Part shown: piece by piece, positions 1-7,341 of the stretch
Layout: the number at the start of each line of letters is the position of its first letter
Position numbering within the stretch: the first letter of the stretch is position 1
The notes under the pieces: generated by a model
Database searches by the model: none
Told to the model about the DNA's origin: nothing
Seen by the model: the letters and a program-made list of their open reading frames with translations, nothing else
Virus record (IMG/VR): IMGVR_UViG_3300008108_000083
Location: 1 to 53,418 of that record
DNA: 53,418 nucleotides
Reading direction: 5' to 3' (one strand)
DNA from: a virus
Program-made: the position numbers and the translations under genes

Positions 1-2
1 AC

Positions 3-113
3 GAAGCATACAAAAAAATCAAAGCATTGTTTGAAGATCTCAAAAAGTTTCGTAAGCAAGAAAAGAAACAAGACCATCCATTAGATTACGATAAAATTCC
101 TGAGCGTTATTGA
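3..113 (+). CDS. C-terminal fragment of an unknown gene
   Basis: The window opens inside an open frame that ends at TGA 111-113. The 36 visible residues are Lys/Glu-rich and probably helical, ending DKIPERY. The start lies outside the window. Nothing identifies a family. The stop is followed two bases later by the ATG of the next gene, which suggests one transcription unit. Confidence 0.5.
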   Translation, partial: EAYKKIKALFEDLKKFRKQEKKQDHPLDYDKIPERY

Positions 114-115
114 TT

Positions 116-604
116 ATGATTTCACAAGGATTAGTTGAAACTGAAGATGAAGACCCTGGATTTGAGATTACTCATCTCTCATTCAGAAAGAAAAGGTCTA
201 ATAATATGTGTGGTGGTCCAGTAGATTACTACATCGGCAACATCGTATTCCGTTTGACCGACGAAGATGCGAAAGGTCGCATGGAATACATTCTGAAAGA
301 GAATGAGAGAGTTCGTGTAGCACCAGACGAAGAGTTACATGATAAGTATTACGATGGTCTTCACTTTAAGTTTGATAGAGAAAAAGAAGAAGTAAATGAA
401 GACGGTGAAAAGTTTTATAAGCTTGACATCATCAACAAAGAAGGTATCAAAGATGGAGATGTATTCATCTATGGGTATCGTCGCAACATGGATCCTTTGC
501 ATGGTTTTGTAGAATACATTGAGAAGTTTGATTGTTATCGAATGCACGAATACTTCCAAGACACCCCAGTAGTTCGTGGTATAATACAGTATCTCCAATC
601 ATGA
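116..604 (+). CDS. Hypothetical protein, 162 aa
   Basis: An acidic, soluble, charged protein that I do not recognise. I chose ATG 116; the frame also contains TTG 110, which would overlap the stop of the preceding gene. The middle is rich in Lys/Glu/Asp and the C-terminus has aromatic residues (YRRNMDPLHGFVEYIEKF). It has no signal peptide or membrane segment. Its stop overlaps the next start as ATGA at 601-604, so the two are probably translationally coupled. Confidence 0.7.
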   Translation: MISQGLVETEDEDPGFEITHLSFRKKRSNNMCGGPVDYYIGNIVFRLTDEDAKGRMEYILKENERVRVAPDEELHDKYYDGLHFKFDREKEEVNEDGEKFYKLDIINKEGIKDGDVFIYGYRRNMDPLHGFVEYIEKFDCYRMHEYFQDTPVVRGIIQYLQS

Positions 605-783
605 ACAGTTCCTCAACACGCTCACAAACCTCTGCTGGTGGTGGGACTAGACAGTGCTCTAAGTGTCACACTGAATACCCCCTTGACAGCGACCACTATC
701 AGGTGGTAAAATACTTTCGTTCTGGGTTCTCCTATTATTGTAATGAGTGTAACAAACCGAAACCTCGTGAAGACAATCGTTGA
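601..783 (+). CDS. Small zinc-ribbon protein, 60 aa
   Basis: The protein has two CxxC knuckles, CSKC near residue 22 and CNEC near residue 51, separated by an aromatic stretch. The pattern (CxKCxxxxPLxxxxF...YCxxC) matches the zinc ribbon that often precedes an HNH nuclease in phage proteins, but no HNH domain follows. The start at ATG 601 overlaps the previous stop. A longer frame from 532 would overlap the upstream gene by more than 70 bases and is less likely. The role may be nucleic-acid or protein binding. Confidence 0.7.
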   Translation: MNSSSTRSQTSAGGGTRQCSKCHTEYPLDSDHYQVVKYFRSGFSYYCNECNKPKPREDNR

Positions 784-994
784 GCGTTTTCCTTATCGTT
801 ATGTACAAGTAGGCACCCTTGAAATCAATGGTATGCCAGACTATCGCATTCAAAAAATGTGTTCGTATACTGGTCGATATCGTGACATGTACCTATGTGA
901 TAATGAAATGCAACTTATGACAGCAATAGAAGATTTTGAATATACTAAATGGTTGGATCCAGACACAGTTCCATGCTATGTTAAAGACGATTAA
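743..994 (+). CDS. Hypothetical protein, up to 83 aa
   Basis: Unrecognised small soluble protein with several Tyr and Asp residues and a C-terminal acidic tail. ATG 743 gives a 41-base overlap with the zinc-ribbon gene. GTG 767 is an alternative start with less overlap, and neither has a clear Shine-Dalgarno. The gene ends about 40 bases before a terminator/promoter composite, so it is the last gene of its unit. Confidence 0.55.
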   Translation: MSVTNRNLVKTIVERFPYRYVQVGTLEINGMPDYRIQKMCSYTGRYRDMYLCDNEMQLMTAIEDFEYTKWLDPDTVPCYVKDD

Positions 995-1036
995 TGTAAG
1001 CATTTATACTTAGTTTGTCAGGATACAAAAACATTT

Positions 1037-1061
1037 GGGGGGTTGACATGCCCCCCTTTTT
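1037..1061 (+). terminator. Intrinsic terminator whose loop is a -35 box
   Basis: A GGGGGG arm (1037-1042) and a CCCCCC arm (1051-1056) flank the 8-base loop TTGACATG, followed by five T. This is a textbook intrinsic terminator for the genes upstream. Its loop is exactly the -35 element of the promoter that fires downstream. Confidence 0.8.
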
Positions 1062-1071
1062 CATATATACT
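1043..1071 (+). promoter_or_regulatory. Sigma70-type early promoter (hli unit)
   Basis: TTGACA at 1043-1048, exactly 17 bases, then TATACT at 1066-1071. Transcription should begin near 1078, some 20 bases before the hli start. The spacer is the descending arm and U-tract of the terminator. Confidence 0.8.
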
Positions 1072-1098
1072 ACTGTAACAATTCTTAATGAATGTACA

Positions 1099-1302
1099 AT
1101 GACTGTAACAACCAATGAGTATGGCCAGCAAAACATGTGGGCCAAAGAACCTGAAATGGTTTATCAAGAATACAATCGTAAAGGTCTTCTGACCCCTATG
1201 CAAATGACGGAGATGTACAATGGACGTTGGGCTATGGTCGGCATTATTGCTGGGCTCGTTTCTTATGTTGGCACTGGTAAACTCTTCTTCGGGATCTTCT
1301 GA
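1099..1302 (+). CDS. hli: High-light-inducible protein (Hli/Scp), 67 aa
   Basis: A single-helix chlorophyll a/b-binding-type protein. The signature EMYNGRWAMVGIIAGL near residues 41-56, followed by a YVGTG turn, carries the Glu, Asn and Arg expected for pigment binding and helix packing. In cyanobacteria these proteins bind chlorophyll and carotenoid and protect photosystem II. Phage copies are thought to sustain photosynthesis during infection. I start at ATG 1099; the frame continues upstream to 1015, but that part precedes the predicted transcription start. The N-terminal 40 residues are hydrophilic. Confidence 0.88.
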   Translation: MTVTTNEYGQQNMWAKEPEMVYQEYNRKGLLTPMQMTEMYNGRWAMVGIIAGLVSYVGTGKLFFGIF

Positions 1303-1310
1303 CTGAGGGC

Positions 1311-1339
1311 TTGACAATGACTTCACTTTTGTTTACAAT
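1311..1339 (+). promoter_or_regulatory. Sigma70-type early promoter (ferredoxin unit)
   Basis: TTGACA 1311-1316, 17-base spacer, TACAAT 1334-1339. An 11-base direct repeat (ACAATGACTTC) lies at 1314-1324 and again at 1335-1345, 21 bases apart, so one copy touches the -35 and the other the -10. Confidence 0.7.
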
Positions 1340-1403
1340 GACTTCCGTTGCCTTCTTCGTATTGCTGGCAATCTCTGTAGAAAAACTTTGTGAGACTTAC
1401 TGA
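1317..1403 (+). CDS. Possible 28-aa membrane peptide
   Basis: ATG 1317 opens a frame of 28 codons ending TGA 1401-1403, which overlaps the ferredoxin ATG as TGATG. It encodes one hydrophobic segment ([18 protein letters not shown]) that would span a membrane. A second ATG at 1338 gives 21 residues. The frame lies across the predicted promoter, so only readthrough transcripts would carry its full length. It may be a coincidental frame. Confidence 0.35.
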   Translation: MTSLLFTMTSVAFFVLLAISVEKLCETY

Positions 1404-1696
1404 TGACTGTTTACAACATTACGCTTCAATCTCCCGATGGATCCGAAACGACTATTCAATGTCCTGACGATCAATATATTCTTGAAGCTGCTGAAGAGGC
1501 AGGTGTTGACCTTCCCTCTTCATGTAAAGCTGGTGCCTGCTCTGCATGTGCTGGTAAACTAATCAGCGGCACTGTTGATAACGAGGAACAATCATTCCTT
1601 GATGATGATCAACTTGCTGAAGGTTGGGTGCTAACCTGTGTAGCATATCCAACTAGCGACTGTGTGATCCTTACCGAACAGGAAGAAAACCTGTGA
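1403..1696 (+). CDS. petF: [2Fe-2S] plant-type ferredoxin
   Basis: The 97-residue protein has the four cluster ligands of photosynthetic ferredoxins: CKAGACSAC at residues 41-49 (Cys-x4-Cys-x2-Cys) and a fourth Cys in LTCVAYP near residue 79. It carries electrons from photosystem I to acceptors such as nitrogenous-compound or bilin reductases. In cyanophages it can also feed phage reductases. Length matches cyanobacterial PetF. It is the first full gene after its own promoter and overlaps the next gene by GTGA. Confidence 0.95.
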   Translation: MTVYNITLQSPDGSETTIQCPDDQYILEAAEEAGVDLPSSCKAGACSACAGKLISGTVDNEEQSFLDDDQLAEGWVLTCVAYPTSDCVILTEQEENL

Positions 1697-1902
1697 TCAC
1701 AACAGGTGATATGTTAGGGCAATTTAATCTTGCCCTTCAAGAACTAGTTGAGAGTGGCGCCTGGGATCGAGATGCAAAACTAGAAGTCAAGATCGCAGGC
1801 ACCCTCAAGAGTGACAAGTTTATTGTCATCAAACCTGTAAAAGAAAAACTTATTTGTAACCTTAATCCTGAACTGAAACAAAAACATGACCCGAGTACCT
1901 GA
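1693..1902 (+). CDS. Hypothetical protein, 69 aa
   Basis: Starts with GTG overlapping the ferredoxin stop (GTGA, 1693-1696), so it is probably translated by reinitiation. The small soluble protein reads like an alpha/beta fold ([20 protein letters not shown], then VKIAG). Its stop lies 17 bases inside the peroxiredoxin gene. Function unknown; position between a ferredoxin and a peroxiredoxin suggests a redox or photosynthesis link. Confidence 0.7.
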   Translation: MITTGDMLGQFNLALQELVESGAWDRDAKLEVKIAGTLKSDKFIVIKPVKEKLICNLNPELKQKHDPST

Positions 1903-2410
1903 AGTAACTTTTAAAGACCGTCGCCCTTGCTATAACGGTGACTATGATTGGTATGACCTTACCACATCTGAAATCTTCGATGATAAGCGTGTGGTTGTGT
2001 TTGCTCTTCCTGGAGCATTTACTCCTACTTGTAGCTCATTTCAATTGCCTGGATATGATTTGAGGTATGATGAAATCAAATCATATAATATTGATGAAGT
2101 GTATTGTCTGTCAGTCAATGACAGTTTTGTTATGAACGCTTGGTTCAAACAACAAGAGGTAAAAAATGTTCGACCCATTCCTGACGGTAGCGGTGAGTTT
2201 ACTTACGCTATGGGTATGTCTGTCACTAAGGCGAACCTAGGTTTCGGTTTCCGTTCCTGGCGTTATGCTATGGTGGTGAACGATGGCGAGATTGAAATGA
2301 TGTTCGAGGAGCCTGGCAAGGTGGGTAACTGCCCTGTTGATCCTTACGAAGTTAGCAATCCTGAAACTGTACTTAATTATCTTAGAAACAACTATTCAAA
2401 GGAGAACTAA
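1886..2410 (+). CDS. Peroxiredoxin (Prx5/AhpC-TSA type)
   Basis: The peroxidatic motif GAFTPTCSSFQLPGY (near residues 44-58) contains the active-site Cys with its Pro and Thr partners, as in Prx5-family redoxins. The protein (174 aa) reduces peroxides using thiols such as glutaredoxin. A glutaredoxin gene lies 5 kb downstream. It sits between ferredoxin and hli, which fits protection of the photosynthetic apparatus during infection. No signal peptide, so it acts in the host cytoplasm. Confidence 0.9.
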   Translation: MTRVPEVTFKDRRPCYNGDYDWYDLTTSEIFDDKRVVVFALPGAFTPTCSSFQLPGYDLRYDEIKSYNIDEVYCLSVNDSFVMNAWFKQQEVKNVRPIPDGSGEFTYAMGMSVTKANLGFGFRSWRYAMVVNDGEIEMMFEEPGKVGNCPVDPYEVSNPETVLNYLRNNYSKEN

Positions 2411-2411
2411 A

Positions 2412-2531
2412 ATGAAATTCGGTTTTACCCCTGAGGCAGAGATCCTCAACGCACGTCTGGCAATGCTTGGTTTCGTTGCTGGCGTCGGTTCTTATCTGAT
2501 CACTGGTCAAATTATTCCTGGCATTCTTTGA
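2412..2531 (+). CDS. hli: Short high-light-inducible protein, 39 aa
   Basis: Contains EAEILNARLAMLGFVAGVGS, the Glu...Asn-x-Arg-x-Ala-Met signature of the single-helix Lhc-like family, then YLITG. It is nearly all transmembrane helix, which is typical of the short phage Hli. A clear AAGGAG lies 9 bases before ATG 2412. It differs from the longer upstream copy at 1099 in having almost no N-terminal extension. Same operon as ferredoxin and peroxiredoxin. Confidence 0.9.
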   Translation: MKFGFTPEAEILNARLAMLGFVAGVGSYLITGQIIPGIL

Positions 2532-2534
2532 TTA

Positions 2535-2542
2535 GATAAATA
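2535..2542 (+). promoter_or_regulatory. Candidate late promoter (GATAAATA)
   Basis: Matches the T4-type late box. It lies about 118 bases before the large secreted-protein gene, farther than most late boxes in this window, with a UUCG hairpin between. Confidence 0.45.
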
Positions 2543-2581
2543 GGCTTGGATTAAAAAATGGTCTTGGTCTGAATTAAATAG

Positions 2582-2601
2582 CAAATTACTTCGGTAATTT
2601 G
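2582..2601 (+). repeat. Perfect hairpin with TTCG tetraloop
   Basis: CAAATTAC (2582-2589), loop TTCG, GTAATTTG (2594-2601): eight perfect pairs closed by the very stable C(UUCG)G tetraloop. No long T-run follows. It could end or pause hli transcription or form a stable 5' leader for the gene at 2660. Confidence 0.65.
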
Positions 2602-2659
2602 GTGCTTGCTTATTAAACTTTGGTTTGATTTGTGAATGTCAAATTATCGAAGTATTTTT

Positions 2660-4708
2660 ATGTCTACTAACACGCAAAAGACGCTCGCTGCAGCGTCTGC
2701 GCTCTTTTTTGGAGTGCCAACAGCAGCATTCGCTCAACCAGGAGTATTGCCACCAGGATACATCGGAACAGTTACTGGCAACACTCCAAACACATGGCAA
2801 ACTTATACCTACAATTACACTCCCTCTACTAGTGGTGCTAACTTTGTAGGTTTTGCTTTCCGCCAAGACCCAGCATTCTGGTCGTTTGATAACGTTAGAT
2901 TGTATGCTCCAGGATCTACGGTCAATCTTTTAACGAATGGTGACTTCACTACTGGTGGAGCATTCAGCATCACAACCAGCAACGGACCATCTAATATTCA
3001 AGCGCCAACTAACTGGGGTGTCTGGTATCAGAACGGAACCTATCCTGCTGCTGCTGGAACATGGACTAACGGAATGTGGTATGACGGTGCTGTAGGAACA
3101 TTTGATGGCATCTATCAGGGTGTTAATCTAGATGCTGGAACACAATACACAGTTTCGTTTGATGTATCTGGTAACAATACAGCAAATACCTCGTCTATTC
3201 AGTTAGGAACTTATGCTGGACTTTGCCAAGACACAACACTTGCTCCAGCACAATGTACTATTCCATCTAGTTATGGATTTACTACATTAGCAACTCCAGC
3301 TCAGGGTGCTGCCGCAGGCAATCCAACTCCAACTGTAACTGGAACTTCAACTACAAATCAGGTTACAACTTCTTCGTCATCCTCAACAAGAACGGAGACA
3401 TCTTATGTTACTAGAACTGACGCTTCTACTGACGCTGACGGTAATCCTGTTGTTAGAACCTACACAGACACGGTAGTTACTACAATTCCAGTTACTACAA
3501 CAATTACAACTACAACACCAGTTACAACCACCACATATTCTGATGGTTCCACAACCACATCAAATGGAACAGCAGTTGTTACTACTTCATCTTCTGATGG
3601 AACTGGAACATCTGCTGTAACTGCTTCTGCTTTACAATCTACAGCAATTACTAGACCATCTTATGCTTACAATACTGTAGTATCTGGTGCGCCTACAGTT
3701 GTTAACACTCCTACTTTCACAGCAACTGAAAGTAGTGGAACCCAAAAAGTGAATATTCATGTTACAACTGGAGTAACAACTCCATTACTTACAACTGTTA
3801 CAACTACTCCTGTTATCACAACAACTGATGCAAATGGAAATGATACTGTAACAAATGGAACACCAGTTGATACTTATGTTGCTTCCACAAGATATGATGA
3901 GTATCATACTTACAGAGATCTTTATGGTCGTGTTGATCAACTAGAAGTTCTTGATGGAATTAATGGTGGAATTAATAGCCTTCTTAATCATGAACCATCA
4001 CAAACTAAACAGAAGTTTAGAGTATTTAATAAAAATTACTTTGCTCAATCATATAATGCTGATGGATATGATGGAAAGTCTCAAATTTATGGTGGTGGAT
4101 TTGAATTGGATCTCAGTAAAGGATGGACTATTGGGGGTCAATATAATAATATTCAAATTGATTTAGTTGGTGTTGATAGTATTTCTAAACAAAACAAAGA
4201 ACATTATGGTATCTTCAATAGCTTCCATGGAAATACATTCTCTTTGATTACTAATGCTGCTATGGCAAATAGCACATATGATATTCAAAGAACTGTTGAG
4301 AATGTTTTTTACAATAGAGGTCAAACAACAGGTAAAGAGTGGTGGGTATCTAATCGTTTGTACTGGCATGTTGCAAAATGGATTTCTCCATTTGTAGGTC
4401 ACACAGCACATAATATGACAAGAGAAGGATATACTGAACAGTGGTATCCACAGTCAGCAAGAACTGTTGAAGCATTCAATCAGACTACACATGTTGGAGA
4501 AGCAGGTCTCAAACTAGAAACTAGATTTGGAGGTAAGAAGAACGATGTTTTTGGTGTCAGTGTTGATGGTGCTTATGGCACTGATAATTCTTATGGGGTT
4601 ACCGCAGCATTAGACTATAATGAAGTTTTATTTGTCGAAGGATCCCATGGGGTATCGGACGGTGTGACAACTAATTCAGTGGCAGCAAAGGTCAAATTCA
4701 GGTTCTAG
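2660..4708 (+). CDS. Secreted protein with lectin-like domain and C-terminal beta-barrel features
   Basis: The first 25 residues form a Sec signal peptide ending in AFA. Residues ~26-190 look like a jelly-roll carbohydrate-binding module ([33 protein letters not shown]). Residues ~200-400 are a Thr/Ser linker with repeated TTT/VTT motifs. The last ~230 residues alternate polar and apolar as in an outer-membrane barrel and end VKFRF, a terminal Phe typical of barrel assembly signals. The architecture resembles an autotransporter-like protein. I start at ATG 2660; ATG 2636 adds eight residues. It directly precedes psbA. The role is inference: alteration of the host surface, or a virion protein. 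Confidence 0.8.
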   Translation: MSTNTQKTLAAASALFFGVPTAAFAQPGVLPPGYIGTVTGNTPNTWQTYTYNYTPSTSGANFVGFAFRQDPAFWSFDNVRLYAPGSTVNLLTNGDFTTGGAFSITTSNGPSNIQAPTNWGVWYQNGTYPAAAGTWTNGMWYDGAVGTFDGIYQGVNLDAGTQYTVSFDVSGNNTANTSSIQLGTYAGLCQDTTLAPAQCTIPSSYGFTTLATPAQGAAAGNPTPTVTGTSTTNQVTTSSSSSTRTETSYVTRTDASTDADGNPVVRTYTDTVVTTIPVTTTITTTTPVTTTTYSDGSTTTSNGTAVVTTSSSDGTGTSAVTASALQSTAITRPSYAYNTVVSGAPTVVNTPTFTATESSGTQKVNIHVTTGVTTPLLTTVTTTPVITTTDANGNDTVTNGTPVDTYVASTRYDEYHTYRDLYGRVDQLEVLDGINGGINSLLNHEPSQTKQKFRVFNKNYFAQSYNADGYDGKSQIYGGGFELDLSKGWTIGGQYNNIQIDLVGVDSISKQNKEHYGIFNSFHGNTFSLITNAAMANSTYDIQRTVENVFYNRGQTTGKEWWVSNRLYWHVAKWISPFVGHTAHNMTREGYTEQWYPQSARTVEAFNQTTHVGEAGLKLETRFGGKKNDVFGVSVDGAYGTDNSYGVTAALDYNEVLFVEGSHGVSDGVTTNSVAAKVKFRF

Positions 4709-4713
4709 GGGGC

Positions 4714-4742
4714 TTGACAGGGACGGGGAACCGTAGTATTAC
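4714..4742 (+). promoter_or_regulatory. Sigma70-like promoter overlapping the psbA start
   Basis: TTGACA 4714-4719, 17 bases, TATTAC 4737-4742. It would start transcription near 4749, inside the D1 N-terminal codons, so it conflicts with every candidate start. Either the promoter or the assigned start is wrong. Confidence 0.45.
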
Positions 4743-5805
4743 TCAAAGACAATCTACTAACTCCTGGGAACAGTTTTGTCAGTGGGTTACTTCAACGAAC
4801 AATCGCCTATATGTTGGCTGGTTCGGTGTGTTGATGATCCCAACGCTGCTTGCTGCAGCGACGTGTTTCATCATCGCCTTTATCGGTGCTCCCCCAGTGG
4901 ACATTGATGGCATCCGTGAACCTGTTTCTGGTTCATTGATGTGGGGAAACAACATCATTTCTGGTGCTGTTGTTCCTTCAAGCAACGCTATTGGTCTTCA
5001 CTTCTATCCCATCTGGGAAGCTGCCTCTCTCGATGAGTGGCTATATAATGGTGGACCATTTCAACTGGTCGTCTTCCACTTTCTGATTGGTATCTATGCC
5101 TACATGGGTCGTGAATGGGAACTTTCTTACCGACTTGGTATGCGTCCTTGGATTTGTGTTGCCTACAGCGCACCCGTTGCTGCTGCTTCTGCAGTGTTCC
5201 TCGTATATCCATTTGGACAAGGTTCCTTCTCTGATGCTATGCCTCTCGGCATTTCAGGAACATTTAATTACATGCTTGTTTTCCAGGCGGAACATAATAT
5301 CCTCATGCACCCCTTCCATATGCTTGGGGTGGCTGGTGTATTTGGTGGTTCTCTTTTCTCTGCTATGCATGGATCTTTGGTCACTAGTTCCCTCGTCCGT
5401 GAAACAACTGAAACCGAATCGCAGAACTATGGATACAAGTTCGGACAAGAAGAAGAAACATACAACATCGTAGCTGCACATGGTTACTTTGGTCGTCTTA
5501 TCTTCCAATATGCATCATTCAACAATTCTCGCTCGCTACACTTCTTCCTCGCAGCATGGCCTGTCGTGGGAATTTGGTTCGCGGCATTGGGTGTATCCAC
5601 GATGGCATTTAACCTCAACGGATTTAACTTTAACCAGTCTCTCCTTTCGTCGGAGGGACGTGTTATCAACACTTGGGCAGACATTCTCAACCGTGCTAAC
5701 CTCGGTTTTGAAGTGATGCACGAGCGTAATGCTCATAACTTCCCTCTCGATCTTGCTGCTGCTTCTAGCACTCCTGTTGCTCTGACTGCACCTGCAATCG
5801 GTTGA
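4714..5805 (+). CDS. psbA: Photosystem II D1 protein
   Basis: Near-complete D1 identity throughout: [46 protein letters not shown] and the C-terminal [12 protein letters not shown] with processing tail. Glu is present in [11 protein letters not shown], the D1:2 (high-light) form. Phage D1 replaces damaged host D1 to keep photosystem II running. There is no in-frame ATG where D1 should start. The longest reading begins TTG 4714 (363 aa), which coincides with a -35-like TTGACA. ATT 4738 has a GGGGA eight bases upstream, and GGG 4720 sits where an MT... start would align. Base composition is richer in G+C than neighbouring tail genes, as expected for a host-derived gene. Confidence 0.95.
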   Translation: MTGTGNRSITQRQSTNSWEQFCQWVTSTNNRLYVGWFGVLMIPTLLAAATCFIIAFIGAPPVDIDGIREPVSGSLMWGNNIISGAVVPSSNAIGLHFYPIWEAASLDEWLYNGGPFQLVVFHFLIGIYAYMGREWELSYRLGMRPWICVAYSAPVAAASAVFLVYPFGQGSFSDAMPLGISGTFNYMLVFQAEHNILMHPFHMLGVAGVFGGSLFSAMHGSLVTSSLVRETTETESQNYGYKFGQEEETYNIVAAHGYFGRLIFQYASFNNSRSLHFFLAAWPVVGIWFAALGVSTMAFNLNGFNFNQSLLSSEGRVINTWADILNRANLGFEVMHERNAHNFPLDLAAASSTPVALTAPAIG

Positions 5806-5827
5806 TATTTTAAAATATAACTAAATT

Positions 5828-5851
5828 AAGGGGGTATTTTACCCCCTTTTT
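5828..5851 (+). terminator. Intrinsic terminator after psbA
   Basis: AAGGGGGTA pairs with TACCCCCTT around a 3-base loop and runs into a T-tract. It begins 23 bases after the psbA stop. Confidence 0.9.
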
Positions 5852-5852
5852 A

Positions 5853-5975
5853 ATGCTTATGATCGACAAAGAAACACCATACAAACTTGCAGAAATTATT
5901 AGAGATACATGGCCAAATCTCTATAGACCTCCCAAAGACTATGTTCCTCCTGCTAAAAGAAAGACAACTAAATAA
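5853..5975 (+). CDS. Small hypothetical protein, 40 aa
   Basis: ATG 5853 (or in-frame ATG 5859) opens a 40-residue basic peptide, MLMIDKETPYKLAEII..., with a Pro/Lys-rich C-terminus (RPPKDYVPPAKRKTTK). It begins two bases after the psbA terminator and lacks an obvious Shine-Dalgarno. Its stop overlaps the late-promoter box at 5968. The residue mix looks like a real phage peptide, but there is no family match I can name. Confidence 0.45.
   Translation: MLMIDKETPYKLAEIIRDTWPNLYRPPKDYVPPAKRKTTK
5968..5974 (+). promoter_or_regulatory. Late promoter box CTAAATA
   Basis: T4-type late box 22 bases before ATG 5997, a spacing shared with several late genes in this window. Confidence 0.6.
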
Positions 5976-5996
5976 TTTAACAATAGTTTTATTTTT

Positions 5997-6407
5997 ATGG
6001 CATCAAATGCTATTCCTGCATATGGAACTTTAGGACCTGTATGTGATCCAGATATAGTAGTTGTTCCAAAAGTCACTACAGATCCAAATTTAGTTGACAA
6101 AACAACTCTTACAGATTATACTAATCTGGATACCTTTCCTCAGGATGCAGATTCTAGAAAACAATTTTTGGATATGCTTTATTATAATCCTATTGTTGGG
6201 TATGGGTATAATACTCAGGGAGAATTAACTTTTGTATATGCAAATGATTACATAGAAGATCCTTTTATTTTAGGGTTAAAAACTGACATTACAAATTATA
6301 TAAAATCATATCCCGCATATGAATTAGCGTCTGGATATTATGCAGATCCTGTTATTCCAGGAGAAACAGTTATTACAGCAGTACCATCAGGAACTTTTAA
6401 TCAATGA
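5997..6407 (+). CDS. Hypothetical protein, probably late or structural, 136 aa
   Basis: The protein has many Tyr, Pro and Asp residues (PQDADSRKQFLDMLYYNPIVGYGY) and no membrane segment or signal. A late box lies just upstream, so I infer a virion or late-function protein. The stop overlaps the next start as ATGA. A consensus-like TTGACA-N17-TATACT sits inside the gene at 6094-6122. Confidence 0.7.
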   Translation: MASNAIPAYGTLGPVCDPDIVVVPKVTTDPNLVDKTTLTDYTNLDTFPQDADSRKQFLDMLYYNPIVGYGYNTQGELTFVYANDYIEDPFILGLKTDITNYIKSYPAYELASGYYADPVIPGETVITAVPSGTFNQ

Positions 6408-6799
6408 TTATGGATAAAGAACAATTTATTAAAGAAGCATTGGAAGATTTAAATCTGACAGAAGAAGATCTTGTTATTCATGAAGGAACACAAGAAATAG
6501 TTGCAGAGGAAGTTGTACCAGAACTTCCAGAAAATTTGGAAGAATTAGAAGTTCCAAAAGAATTTATTGAAGAATTTAATAGTGAGAATATCGATGCTAT
6601 TGATAAAGCATTTGATAATAAATCTTTCTTAATTGAAAGACAACTTGCCGAAATTCGTGATCTTGCAAAACTTCATGAGAAGCGAGCAACCGAACAGTGG
6701 GATGATAAAAGATTTTTCAAAGAAGTTAGAAAGGTAGAGAGGAAACATAAATCTGCTTGGCATCAGGTCAAAATGCTTGACAAAAGAGAAAAGGCATAG
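6404..6799 (+). CDS. Hypothetical charged coiled-coil-like protein, 131 aa
   Basis: Starts at ATG 6404 overlapping the previous stop; ATG 6410 is equally possible. The N-terminal half is very acidic (Glu-rich, EEVVPELPENLEELEVP). The C-terminal half is basic and helical (RAIxxL-like heptads around LIERQLAEIRDLAKLHEKRA). It resembles small phage scaffold or linker proteins, but I do not recognise a family. Its 3' end contains the promoter for tRNA-Ser. Confidence 0.7.
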   Translation: MIMDKEQFIKEALEDLNLTEEDLVIHEGTQEIVAEEVVPELPENLEELEVPKEFIEEFNSENIDAIDKAFDNKSFLIERQLAEIRDLAKLHEKRATEQWDDKRFFKEVRKVERKHKSAWHQVKMLDKREKA

Positions 6800-6805
6800 T
6801 AAGAT
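6777..6805 (+). promoter_or_regulatory. Sigma70-type promoter for tRNA-Ser(GCT)
   Basis: TTGACA 6777-6782, 17-base spacer, TAAGAT 6800-6805. The -10 is the left arm of a perfect palindrome, GTAAGATAcTATCTTAC (6799-6815), ending one base before the tRNA. Confidence 0.7.
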
Positions 6806-6816
6806 ACTATCTTACT

Positions 6817-6904
6817 GGAAGAGTGGCTGAGTGGTTGAAGGCAGCGGTTTGCTAAACCGTCGAAGGAGTTAATCCTTCCAAGAGTTCGAATCTCTTCTCT
6901 TCCG
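6817..6904 (+). tRNA. tRNA-Ser(GCT)
   Basis: Full cloverleaf of 88 nt: acceptor GGAAGAG pairs with CTCTTCC, discriminator G, long variable arm as in class II tRNAs. The anticodon loop TTGCTAA gives GCT, reading AGC/AGT. No CCA is encoded. Confidence 0.95.
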
Positions 6905-6946
6905 TTGTCCTTATGGACATATTGTAAAATTGGGTTGAACAAATCT

Positions 6947-7309
6947 ATGAAAAATATTATTACTATTACTGCTCTTTCTTTGCTCGCAGCACCTGCTATG
7001 GCAGCCCCTTATGTAGAGTCTAAAACTACTGGTGCTATGTCTGACGGTGATTATCGTGGAACTCAAACTGAACTTCGTGCTGGCTATGAGCAAGCAGTTG
7101 GAAGCGGTGTGAAACTCTACGGTGAAGTTGGTCCTGGTTATGAGTGGAACAACGGTGGCACCAATGAGTATGTGACCGTTGGTGAGATTGGTGTTCAGGC
7201 ACCTCTTGCTGATAAGATTTCCCTCAAAGCTAAGCTTACTGGTGAGTATGGTGGTCGCTCTGAAGTCTTTGATATGGGTGGTGAAGTAAAAGTTCGTTAT
7301 TCTTTCTGA
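6947..7309 (+). CDS. Small outer-membrane-type protein with signal peptide, 120 aa
   Basis: MKNIITITALSLLAAPAMAA is a clear Sec signal peptide with an AMA cleavage site. The mature ~100 residues alternate polar and hydrophobic positions (TELRAGYEQAV, VKLYGEVGPGYEW, ISLKAKLTGEYGG) and end VKVRYSF, with the terminal Phe of outer-membrane barrels. It would make about six to eight short strands. It lies between two tRNA-Ser genes. A role in host envelope modification is inference. I start at ATG 6947, which gives the signal peptide directly. Confidence 0.82.
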   Translation: MKNIITITALSLLAAPAMAAPYVESKTTGAMSDGDYRGTQTELRAGYEQAVGSGVKLYGEVGPGYEWNNGGTNEYVTVGEIGVQAPLADKISLKAKLTGEYGGRSEVFDMGGEVKVRYSF

Positions 7310-7327
7310 TATAGATAGATACGAGTG

Positions 7328-7341
7328 GGGAGGAAACTCCC
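7328..7341 (+). repeat. Hairpin with GAAA tetraloop before tRNA-Ser(TGA)
   Basis: GGGAG, loop GAAA, CTCCC. Ends eight bases before the tRNA. It may terminate or stabilise the upstream mRNA or guide tRNA 5' processing. Confidence 0.6.

Noticed and set aside
4701-4732. Possible hairpin GGTTC/GAACC before psbA
   Set aside because: Only five pairs around a 22-base loop, and no T-run; not a terminator like those at 1037 and 49011.
4660-4740. Intron or homing endonuclease near psbA
   Set aside because: D1 coding is continuous and no GIY-YIG or HNH gene lies nearby.
5087-5473. 128-codon plus-strand frame inside psbA
   Set aside because: Frame-shifted shadow of a highly conserved gene.
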